Shown one piece after another: positions 40,201-47,791 of a stretch of 64,000 nucleotides of DNA. The notes below the pieces were generated by a model. It saw only the letters and a list, made by a program, of their open reading frames with translations. It was not told the origin of the DNA and made no database searches. The DNA comes from Candidatus Zhuqueibacterota bacterium (GTDB taxonomy: Bacteria; Zhuqueibacterota; Zhuqueibacteria; Oceanimicrobiales; Oceanimicrobiaceae), in NCBI GenBank assembly GCA_029261995.1, contig JAJDAF010000058.1:1-64000 (forward strand), in the 5' to 3' direction. The position numbers and the translations under genes were made by a program. Positions within the stretch are counted from its first letter, which is position 1. Every line of letters starts with the position of its first letter.

Positions 40201-43200
40201 TGACACCGGCCAGCCACGATTTCGGTGATGTTGTTGTAACGAACACTTCATCAAGCCAGTCATTTGTGGTGGAAAACAGCGGAACTGCTGACCTGCAGGT
40301 TTCGGCCACGACTCTGACTGGCTCCCATGCTGGCGAGTTTGCCATCGTTGGTGGCGGTGGCTCGTTTATCCTGGCGCCCGGCGCCACGGCGACAATTGAT
40401 GTGAATTCCACACCCCTTTCACTCGGTGCGAAAACAGCTAATCTGAGCATCGCCAGCGACGACCCTGACGAAGATCCATTGGATGTGCCGTTGAGTGGAA
40501 ACGGCATCGCCGCACCCGCGCCGGATATTGCCGTTGCGCCAGCCTCGAACGACTTCGGGGATGTGTTACTCAACGCGTCTTCAATTCAGTTGTTCGTGGT
40601 CAGCAACACGGGTACCGCGGATTTGCATGTCAGTTCATCGACGCTAACCGGGACCGTTGCAGCCGAGTTTGCCATTATTAGCGGCGGTGGCGCATTCACA
40701 CTGGCCCCGAGCCAGACCGATACCGTCGAGGTTAGCTTTACCCCCACCAACGCCGGCGCAAAATCAGCAACCTTACGCATTGCAAGTGACGATCCTGACG
40801 AGAATCCTGTCGATGTGGCCTTGACCGGAAATGGCATTCTTCCAACCCCGGACATCGCTGTACTCCCAACCTCTCATGATTATGGCGATGTCGTCATCAA
40901 CACCAATTCCAGCCGTTTGTTCGAAATAACCAATGACGGTAGCGCGAATCTTAACTTGACTTCCAAAACGCTGGCAGGCGCCGATGCCGGCCAGTTTAGC
41001 ATTCTGAGCGGAGGTAGCGCTGTGACGCTCGCTCCTGGAGAAACGGATACGGTTGAAGTCAGCTTCAACCCAACGACGCTCGGGGCAAAGTCCGCCACCT
41101 TCACCATCGCCAGCAATGACCCGGACGAGAATTCGCTAGACGTGAGTCTCAGCGGCGCCGGCGTGGCAACGCCGACTCCGGACATCACAGTAGCGCCAAC
41201 CTCGCATGACTACGGCGCCGTGACCGTGAGTACCAGCGCTAGCCAGACCTTCCAGCTGGGCAACAGTGGCAACGCCGATCTTATGGTGAGCGCGACCAGT
41301 CTCTCCGGCGTGGATGCCGGCAATTTTTCTATCTCAGCCGGTGGCGGCAGTTTCACGGTAGCACCTGGCTTGACGCACGACGTAGACGTGACCTTTACAC
41401 CGAACTCAGTTGGCGGCAAGAGCGCTACCTTGACGATTACCAGCGATGATCCGGACGAGAATCTGCTGGATGTCAGTCTGTCAGGCACGGGCCAGGATGC
41501 CCCGGTTGGCGGTGATGTTGTGTTTGAAGAAGTGCAGACGGGCGGCTCTGCCAACGGCTTGGTATCTACGGCGACAAGTCTGGCTGGCGGCGTGGATCAG
41601 CTTTATGTTGTGGCCACAACGAGTAAGAAGTTCAAGAGCGTCGCCAGTCTGAGCGGACTTGGCTTGACTTGGGTAAAAGTCATCGAGCAGTGTTCAGGTC
41701 GCAGCCAGACGGGCCTGAGCGTCTGGTACGCCATCGGCACCACAAGCGGGGGACAGGTGACGGCCAGTTTCACAAGTGCGCCCAACAATGCGGCCATCGT
41801 AGTGAGTCGCTACTCCGGCGCCAATCCCGGCACTCCTATCGGCAATGTGGTCAGTGGCAACAGCAATGGCGCGTCAGGGATCTGTGATGGCGGCACAGAT
41901 GGCAATGCCTATTCTTTTAGTGTTACCACATCCAGCCCGGATGCTGTGGTCTTCGGCGCTTCGGCATTTCGCAACAAAAGCCATGCACCCGGCAACGGCT
42001 ACACGGAACGCGCTGAGTTTACGCAGGGCAATGGCGGTAGTGCAGCCGGCGTGGCGGTCATGGATCAGAAATTCGCCAGCAGCGGTGCAACCGTGCTGGA
42101 CGGCTCTTTCAGCAGCAACGTTGATTGGGCCGTCGTTGGCCTCGTCATTCTGGGAGGACCGTCAACGCCGACGCCTGATATCGCGGTTGCACCCGGCAGC
42201 CACGATTTTGGCAGCATTCTTCTGAGCAGCAGCGCTTCGCAGGGTTTTGAGGTGAGCAATCCTGGCAGCGCGGATCTGGTCGTCAGTTCCACATCCTTGA
42301 CGGGAACGCACGCCGGAGAATTCAGCATCGACAGTGGCGGCGGAAGCTTCATCTTGACCTCCGGACAGACTCGTACGGTCAGCGTCAGCTTCAATCCTGC
42401 TTCGTCTGGTAGCAAGGCTGCGGCCCTGCGGTTGGTGAGCAATGACCCGGACGAAGATCCGTTGGATGTGGCTCTGAGCGCCACCGGTGTGCAACCCATC
42501 CCGGACATTGCAGCCTCTCCAACGTCGTACAACTACGGTGACGTTTTCCAGGACAGCACTTCTTCGCAATCGTTTGTGGTGAGCAATTCCGGCAACGGTG
42601 ACCTGAATGTGAGCGCAACTTCGCTCGCAGGAACCAATGCGGGTGAGTTCAACATTGAAAGCGGGGGTGGCAGTTTCGTATTGACTCCTGGTCAGGATCG
42701 AACCATCGTCGTTAGTCTCACGCCCGTATCGGTGGGCAGCAAATCGGCTGTGCTGCAGGTGGCAAGTGATGATCCGGATGAGAATCCACTGGATGTCGCC
42801 CTGATTGGCAATGGCGTGCAGCACCAGCCAGACATCGCCGTTACGCCCACTTCAGGCAACTACGGTGATGTGGTTCAGGACAGCACGAAGATTGACACGT
42901 TGGTCGTGAGCAACGCCGGCACGGCCGATTTGAATGTCACCACAACCACCATCTCGGGGACTCATGCCGGCGATTTCAGCGTCACCAGCGGCGGCGGTTC
43001 ATTCACGCTGACCCCAAACCAGACGCGTGAGGTTGTGGTGAGCTTCACACCGTCAGCGCTGGGCGGCCGCACTGCCAGTCTGGACTTTGCAAGCAATGAT
43101 CCAGATGAGAATCATCTCAATGTCCCACTCAGTGGCAACGGCGTCGCTACTCCGACCCCGGATATCGCAGCGACACCCACCTCGCACGATTATGGCACGG

Positions 43201-44543
43201 TGACGGTGAGTTCAACCTCGTCTCATACTTTCGCCATTAGCAATACCGGTACGGCAGACCTTACTGTCAGCACCACGTCATTGGTGGGCGCGGAAGCAGG
43301 CGAATTCAACATCGTCAGTGGCGATGGCGGATTTGTGGTGTCTGCCGGCCAGAGCCACAACATCGATGTTGACTTTGCGCCAACCAGCATTGGGGCGAAG
43401 AGCGCCTCACTGAGGATTACCAGCGACGACCCGGATGAGAGTCCTTTGGATATCAACTTGAGCGGAACTGGTAAGGACGCGCCGAGTGGCGGGCAAGTCG
43501 TGTTTGAGGAAACGGCAAGCGGCGCCTCCAGCAACTCGAATTCACTGCAAACCACCGGCGCTCTCACCGAAATCGCGGGAGATCTCTATCTTGCGGCGAT
43601 ATCGAGCAAATCATTTGCAGGCGCTGCGACTGTGACCGGATTAGGTCTGGCCTGGACTTTGGTGGAAACGCAATGTTCCGGTAGGAGCCAGACCGGCGTC
43701 GAAGTCTGGATGGCGCAGGGCTCGCCTGGCGGCGACGGCACTGTTTCAGCGATCCTGAACAATGTGCCGCAAAACGCCGTCATCGTCGTGACACGCTATT
43801 CTGGCGTACTAGCTGGCGCTCCCGTCGGTGCCGTTTCATCTGCGAATACGAATGGCGTTGCCGGCGCCTGCTCAGGCGGCTCTGATAACAACGCCTATTC
43901 CTTCAACCTCACAACTACCGCAGCAAACAGTTTTGTCTTTGGCGCAGCGGCCATGCGACACAAAACCCACACACCCGGCGCAGGTTATGCGGAGCGTCTC
44001 GAGGTCCGGCAGGGGACGAGCGGCAGCGTTGCCTCGGTGGCGGTGATGGACAAGGAAGTGGCCGCCGCATCTTCTGTTACAGTCGATGGTGCATTGAGCG
44101 GCACGGTTGACTGGGCCGTCATTGCGTTGGAGATCAAAGCCGGGGCCGGAACGCCATTGGCTGCCCTCGGGCTACTGGGTTCGGAGAAGGCGGAGTCGAG
44201 CGATGGCGAAGAGACAATGCTGACAAATGCCGCGGATGCCCTCAAGCAGACCACGGCTTTGCCAGAGCAATTCTCGTTGAGCCGGAATTATCCCAACCCG
44301 TTCAACGCCGAAACCACGATTCAGTACGCGTTGCCGGAAGCCGCCAGGGTCCTACTCCGCGTTTACAATATCCGCGGACAGTTGGTCAGAACTCTAGCCG
44401 AGGGTTGGCAACATGCGGGTTACTTCCGAGTGCGTTGGTACGGAGATGACAATAGCGGCAATTTCGTTGGGAGTGGCGTCTATTTAGTACAATTGGAGGC
44501 AGGGTCGCGTCGGTTCAATCAACGGATTCTACTACAAAAGTAG
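37245..44543 (+). CDS. Giant secreted protein with 11 HYDIN/ASH-like repeats and T9SS sorting domain
   Basis: 2432 aa. Signal peptide (to about 30, LAQT) and a BNR-like propeller region up to about 425. Then eleven ~109-aa choice-of-anchor-D (ASH/HYDIN-like) repeats, each beginning PDIAVTPTSHDYGDV-like and ending SNDPDEDPLDVALSGNG. A different ~220-aa module (starting QVTFEETQ, with SKPF, GLGLTW, QTG-EVWMA, RYSG, MRNKSHTPG) follows repeats 3, 7 and 11 (about 757-977, 1418-1638, 2078-2300). Sorting domain from about 2340. GGAG precedes the ATG. Probably a long, extended surface fibre or adhesin; function is inferred only from architecture. Confidence 0.9.
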   Translation: MRNKTPFWVRKMRVMGMMSVLFIATATLAQTPIDTGYRDFSYPSGTSGNSEVTAEKPESKLWWNDGFWWASMWSNSGNAYHIFYLDIPSQTWVDTGTELDDRSDTKADVLWDGSNLFVVSHVWTGSGSSASAGNRGEFFKYSYNSANDTYSLESGFPVEVNQAESEALVLTKDSTGQLWVTWVQDSKVMVNYSTTDHATWATPSVLPVGSDANVTSDDLSSIISFHGENGKKRIGVMWSNQSSGNTIYYATHNDNSPDDNWQSFPAYTTSGDDHLNLKSLASDDSGSLFAVVKTSKSSALVVLLVLKKASSGVLAGHWSAHNVYTSSTYSPTRPQMLIDTSNREIYVFTRNKEGTNSNIYYKSTSLDNINFPSGLGTAFIKSSSDQKINDPTTTKQNVNSTTGLVVLASDSQSKYYFHNYLVLGGIPEPDIAVTPASHDYGSINEGSSASQGFLIENLGTADLNVTATSLTGGDAAEFAITSGGGSFTLAPGGTRTVAVSFNPLSGGAKSAALSIASNDPNEDPLNVALGGTGVALAADIASTPDSLGYGDVVVNTSSSLTLQILNQGIQDLNVSATSLIGTDAADFSIDSGDGSFLVTPNGSHDIGISFHPVALGTKNATLRVSSNDPDEDPFDLSLGGNAVQQPQPDITLTPTSHDYGTIFLTQSAANTFEIRNDGNADLNVSGSTLLGIDAGEFNIDGGGGSFTLAPAGIHLIDVSFSPTSVGTKSATLRISSDDPDEDPFDVSLAGTGEEIPASSGQVTFEETQHGGSSSSSSVATATALQGAPNNLYLAAITSKPFKTATSVGGLGLTWTLLKSQCAGRNQTGMEVWMAVGNGTGGVVTASLSGTPNNAAINVTRYSGIDIFNPVGSIVSGNTNGIDGVCSGGADAAAYSFDVTTSLHGSHIYGAVAMRNKSHTPGAAYVELDEFMQGSGGSAASLAIVDRGVATLSTVTFDGSFSSSVDWAAVGVELRPGAVGDQPDIAVTPASHDFGDVVVTNTSSSQSFVVENSGTADLQVSATTLTGSHAGEFAIVGGGGSFILAPGATATIDVNSTPLSLGAKTANLSIASDDPDEDPLDVPLSGNGIAAPAPDIAVAPASNDFGDVLLNASSIQLFVVSNTGTADLHVSSSTLTGTVAAEFAIISGGGAFTLAPSQTDTVEVSFTPTNAGAKSATLRIASDDPDENPVDVALTGNGILPTPDIAVLPTSHDYGDVVINTNSSRLFEITNDGSANLNLTSKTLAGADAGQFSILSGGSAVTLAPGETDTVEVSFNPTTLGAKSATFTIASNDPDENSLDVSLSGAGVATPTPDITVAPTSHDYGAVTVSTSASQTFQLGNSGNADLMVSATSLSGVDAGNFSISAGGGSFTVAPGLTHDVDVTFTPNSVGGKSATLTITSDDPDENLLDVSLSGTGQDAPVGGDVVFEEVQTGGSANGLVSTATSLAGGVDQLYVVATTSKKFKSVASLSGLGLTWVKVIEQCSGRSQTGLSVWYAIGTTSGGQVTASFTSAPNNAAIVVSRYSGANPGTPIGNVVSGNSNGASGICDGGTDGNAYSFSVTTSSPDAVVFGASAFRNKSHAPGNGYTERAEFTQGNGGSAAGVAVMDQKFASSGATVLDGSFSSNVDWAVVGLVILGGPSTPTPDIAVAPGSHDFGSILLSSSASQGFEVSNPGSADLVVSSTSLTGTHAGEFSIDSGGGSFILTSGQTRTVSVSFNPASSGSKAAALRLVSNDPDEDPLDVALSATGVQPIPDIAASPTSYNYGDVFQDSTSSQSFVVSNSGNGDLNVSATSLAGTNAGEFNIESGGGSFVLTPGQDRTIVVSLTPVSVGSKSAVLQVASDDPDENPLDVALIGNGVQHQPDIAVTPTSGNYGDVVQDSTKIDTLVVSNAGTADLNVTTTTISGTHAGDFSVTSGGGSFTLTPNQTREVVVSFTPSALGGRTASLDFASNDPDENHLNVPLSGNGVATPTPDIAATPTSHDYGTVTVSSTSSHTFAISNTGTADLTVSTTSLVGAEAGEFNIVSGDGGFVVSAGQSHNIDVDFAPTSIGAKSASLRITSDDPDESPLDINLSGTGKDAPSGGQVVFEETASGASSNSNSLQTTGALTEIAGDLYLAAISSKSFAGAATVTGLGLAWTLVETQCSGRSQTGVEVWMAQGSPGGDGTVSAILNNVPQNAVIVVTRYSGVLAGAPVGAVSSANTNGVAGACSGGSDNNAYSFNLTTTAANSFVFGAAAMRHKTHTPGAGYAERLEVRQGTSGSVASVAVMDKEVAAASSVTVDGALSGTVDWAVIALEIKAGAGTPLAALGLLGSEKAESSDGEETMLTNAADALKQTTALPEQFSLSRNYPNPFNAETTIQYALPEAARVLLRVYNIRGQLVRTLAEGWQHAGYFRVRWYGDDNSGNFVGSGVYLVQLEAGSRRFNQRILLQK

Positions 44544-44553
44544 AAGCGAGTTG

Positions 44554-44601
44554 AAAGGTAAAATGCCTGTCGTTCTCATGAAAGACAGGCATTTTACCTT
44601 T
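44554..44601. terminator. Strong bidirectional terminator
   Basis: An 18-bp perfect stem (AAAGGTAAAATGCCTGTC with its complement at 44584-44601) around a 12-base loop, with A/T-rich outer arms that give T-tracts on both strands. It sits between convergent genes. Confidence 0.85.
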
Positions 44602-44644
44602 GGCGTCGAGTCGTAACCTTAGTCAATACTGCGAGCGTAGCATC

Positions 44645-45808
44645 CTAGCGCAACAGTGTCATCCGTTTGACTGCTGAAGCTTCACCGGTATAGATTTGAT
44701 AGAGATAGAGGCCGCTGGCTACTCGCTGACCGTTGCGGTCATTGCCGTTCCAGACAATCCTGTGGCTCCCGGCGTCTAGTCGGCTATCGATGAGTGTCCG
44801 GATTTCCTGCCCAAGCAGATTGTAGATTTTGAGAGTCACTCCGCTAGCTTGCAGCATCTGAAACTCAATCGTGGTTTCCGGATTGAATGGGTTGGGGTAG
44901 TTCTGCCTCAGACTAAAGAGTCCGGGCAAGCTCCCTGGACTGTCGTCCACACTCACCGCGACTCTCTTTTCACTGACTACCAGAGTGCTGAAGTGCGCGA
45001 TCTGGCCAAAAATGCGGTTGGCGCTGCTGTCAACCACCACATCAGAAATGCCGGTGTTCTCCAGAATCTCCCCATCTTCCGAGAAGAACAGACTTAGGTC
45101 ATCGACATCCTTTATCAGCCCACGCTTGAAAGGGATGGCGACGTTGAGTGGTTCATTGAAGAAGTAGGGCTCAACCAGTGAATCGTTGACAAAGACATGG
45201 AAGGTGACACCCACAACAATCTTCTCACCAAAATCAACGGAGTCGTTCTCATGTTTAGCGAATTCCGGTAGCTGCATGTGGATGGTGATATCTTCGTCAA
45301 GGCTGCCGGCTGGGAAGAAAACGCGAGTTCCATTCAGGATGTTGACGGGGTTTGGCAACCCACCGATGACCGTCGATTCGCCCTCATTAATGGTCTTGGC
45401 GGGCAGCACCCTACCGTCCGGCAGCACTCTTGAAAAAGTAATTACATTGGTGCCAGAACTGTCTGTCGTTGTGTCAGCTACCGTGATCAGGGCGGTGGCC
45501 TTCCATTGGTCCAGGCGTCCGGTAATCAGGGCCACGCCAGGGCTGGTCGTTCGCAGCAAGTCATCTTGGGAAATAGTGCCGATGGAGTCGCCCGCCATGG
45601 TCCATTGCGCAACCGTATCGACAATAGCGCCGCCATTTTCTTTGAATCGTGCGGTGAATTGCAGTTCGGCGCCCACATCGAGAGTGGTGTCGTCAGGCTG
45701 AACCGAAAATTTGGGCGCCGACATGGCGACATCCTGAGCATTTGCTGTGGCTGTGACTGTAATCATTAACAATGATGTGATTACCAGGGTGCGTATCGGT
45801 TTGTACAT
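44645..45808 (-). CDS. Secreted Ig-like protein with T9SS sorting domain
   Basis: 387 aa. Signal peptide ends near ANAQD (25). A Big-type Ig domain spans about 33-112 (FSVQPDDTTLDVGAELQFTA ... ATALITVADT). The region about 120-285 is beta-rich and includes the ZU5/GAIN-like stretch GTRVFFPAGSLDEDITIHM. The last ~90 residues are the sorting domain (QNYPNPFNPETTIEFQML ... VKRMTLLR). A small surface or secreted protein of unknown role, convergent with the HYDIN-like gene. Confidence 0.82.
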   Translation of the reverse strand: MYKPIRTLVITSLLMITVTATANAQDVAMSAPKFSVQPDDTTLDVGAELQFTARFKENGGAIVDTVAQWTMAGDSIGTISQDDLLRTTSPGVALITGRLDQWKATALITVADTTTDSSGTNVITFSRVLPDGRVLPAKTINEGESTVIGGLPNPVNILNGTRVFFPAGSLDEDITIHMQLPEFAKHENDSVDFGEKIVVGVTFHVFVNDSLVEPYFFNEPLNVAIPFKRGLIKDVDDLSLFFSEDGEILENTGISDVVVDSSANRIFGQIAHFSTLVVSEKRVAVSVDDSPGSLPGLFSLRQNYPNPFNPETTIEFQMLQASGVTLKIYNLLGQEIRTLIDSRLDAGSHRIVWNGNDRNGQRVASGLYLYQIYTGEASAVKRMTLLR

Positions 45809-46287
45809 GATTACTCTTCTCCTTGAGGTTTGTGCTGAACGATTCTATTGTTTGTTGAGAATTGACAACGTTACTCAAATCCTGGTCAAGAGGTCCGTGT
45901 TCGAACATGAACCTGCTGAACTATGTTGGTGTTGGAGGAATGAACAAGATTGGCGTCATTTTGTGTGGTTGATGTCCTCGTGGTGCGGTGCCGGTCTGCA
46001 TTTTGCAAGAAATATGCCACCATTCTACTGACGAAGAGCATCCGGACATTTGACTGCGTATGAATTTCATGAATCCAATGGCCGCAGGTTCGGTTCAAGA
46101 GAACGCTTCATTGCAGAGTGCTCAGAATTTGCCCATGTTGGTCAGAAAGTGTCCATTTCGTCACGAGGGTCTACCAGGAAGGCGTCTTGGTTGTTCAAGG
46201 TCTCCGCCTCAGATACTTTACAAGTAAGGTCGCCGACGCGAAGGAGTCGGCTTGTTGCGCATTCAATATTTTGGTTGCGGATGTCCA
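45809..46287. other. Intergenic, nothing clear
   Basis: About 480 bp with no convincing reading frame, hairpin or repeat. Confidence 0.35.
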
Positions 46288-46473
46288 ATGAATCTCCGTA
46301 TCTTTTCCCAGTTGCGAATGAGCAAAGACCACCAATCCGTCACAAATCTGATTATTGACCCTGACGGCAAGATTCACTTCTTTTCTCTTCTTGATACCAA
46401 AGGTTTTGATGCAAAATTTTTCACTCTGACCGCTCGGCTGGATGAGCTTATTCTAAAACACAAACCTAACTAG
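46288..46473 (+). CDS. Possible small protein, 61 aa
   Basis: ATG at 46288 opens a 61-residue frame (MNLRIFSQLRMSKDHQ ... LDELILKHKPN) ending 41 bp before the GAF-SpoIIE gene. The composition looks protein-like (NLIIDPDGKIHFFSLLD, then a charged helix), but no Shine-Dalgarno is evident and I know no family. It may be chance. Confidence 0.3.
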   Translation: MNLRIFSQLRMSKDHQSVTNLIIDPDGKIHFFSLLDTKGFDAKFFTLTARLDELILKHKPN

Positions 46474-46514
46474 ATCGCCTTCCGTTCCCGGAATCGAAAC
46501 CATCAAAAGCGACC

Positions 46515-47783
46515 ATGCAACACGACGGTTACACTTTGGAAAGAATGAGATTTCTGCATGAAGTCTCACAAAAGATCTCGGAGAAAAAGCCGCTGCCTAG
46601 GTTGTTGGCTGAAATCATGGAAAACAGCAAGGGCGTGATGCAGGCTGAAGCGAGTTCGCTTCTGCTCTACGATCCCGATGAAAAGACGCTCAGCTTCCAG
46701 GTTGCCACGGGCGAGAAGGGCAAAATGATCAAGCAGTACAGCGTTGACTTGGGAAGCGGCATTGCGGGGTGGGTTGCCGAGCATAAGAAGCCACTGCTCA
46801 TCGAAGATTGTTATGGTGACCCTCGGTTCGACCCTGCCTACGACAAACAAACCAAATTCACAACCAAGTCGATGATTTGCGTGCCCTTGGTTCGCAAGAA
46901 GCAGCTCATCGGTGTGATTCAGGTGATTAACAAAGTTGATGGCGGAACGTTCGACAAGGAAGATCTGATGATCTTTGAGACGTTGGCCGCCCAGTGCGCG
47001 ATTGCCATCGAGAATACAAAACTGGTTGAGCTGCAGGTTGAATCAGAAGCTCTGGAGCGCGAACTCAATACCGCTCGTGACATTCAGCAGACGTTGCTAC
47101 CCTCTGCACTGCCAGAGTTTGATGACATTGATGTTGCGGCTCAATTGATCCCTGCCAGGCAAGTGGGTGGAGACTACTACAACATCGTTCGGGTGAGTGA
47201 GAAAGAAAGCCTGTTTTTTGTCGCAGATGTGACGGGAAAAGGAATTCCTGCGGCGCTGATTGTTTCGACTATCCATTCGTGTCTCAGAACCTACATGACG
47301 CTCGCGACCGGCTCGTTTGACTTGATGACCTTCGCGATCGGCCTTAACCGGGTGCTTGTCGAATCCACCACACTGGACAAGTTTGCAACAGCGTGGTTTG
47401 GGCTCTACCACCACGAAACTGGCATGCTCATGAGTGTCAACGCCGGCCACAACCCACCCTATCTCTTTAGCCAGGCAACCGCGGCGCCCACGGAATTGGA
47501 TGCTGGCGGCCTGTTCCTTGGCGTCATGGAGCTGCAATTTGAACACCAGCAGGTGCAGATGAACTCTGGCGACGTATTAGTGTTTTTCTCAGACGGCGTG
47601 ACTGAAGCCGAGAATAGGAAGGAAGAACAGTACGAAGAACACCGGTTGGTTGAGGTCGTCGTCCGGGAGCAAACACAATCCGCCACCACCATTCTAGCGG
47701 CCATCGAAGCAGATGTAAGCCGTCATGTTGCCGGTGCGCAGCAGAGCGATGACTTCACGTGCGCGGTTGTGAAAATTCGCTGA
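46515..47783 (+). CDS. GAF-SpoIIE (RsbU-like) PP2C phosphatase
   Basis: 422 aa. A GAF domain at about 20-175 (EASSLLLYDPDEKTL, VPLVRKKQLIGVIQVINK), a coiled linker (RELNTARDIQQTLLPS), and a SpoIIE-type PP2C phosphatase at about 195-420. Metal ligands are GGD in RQVGGDYYN, D in FFVADVTGKGIPAAL, DGV in FFSDGVTEAEN and the final DDFTCAVV. Such enzymes dephosphorylate anti-anti-sigma proteins in partner-switching control. The last Asp of the usual GGDYYD is Asn here. No antagonist or anti-sigma gene is adjacent. Confidence 0.93.
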   Translation: MQHDGYTLERMRFLHEVSQKISEKKPLPRLLAEIMENSKGVMQAEASSLLLYDPDEKTLSFQVATGEKGKMIKQYSVDLGSGIAGWVAEHKKPLLIEDCYGDPRFDPAYDKQTKFTTKSMICVPLVRKKQLIGVIQVINKVDGGTFDKEDLMIFETLAAQCAIAIENTKLVELQVESEALERELNTARDIQQTLLPSALPEFDDIDVAAQLIPARQVGGDYYNIVRVSEKESLFFVADVTGKGIPAALIVSTIHSCLRTYMTLATGSFDLMTFAIGLNRVLVESTTLDKFATAWFGLYHHETGMLMSVNAGHNPPYLFSQATAAPTELDAGGLFLGVMELQFEHQQVQMNSGDVLVFFSDGVTEAENRKEEQYEEHRLVEVVVREQTQSATTILAAIEADVSRHVAGAQQSDDFTCAVVKIR

Positions 47784-47791
47784 GTTGATCT

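Noticed and set aside
44985-45701. Plus-strand frames opposite the Ig-like gene
   Set aside because: Mirror frames of a well-supported secreted protein.
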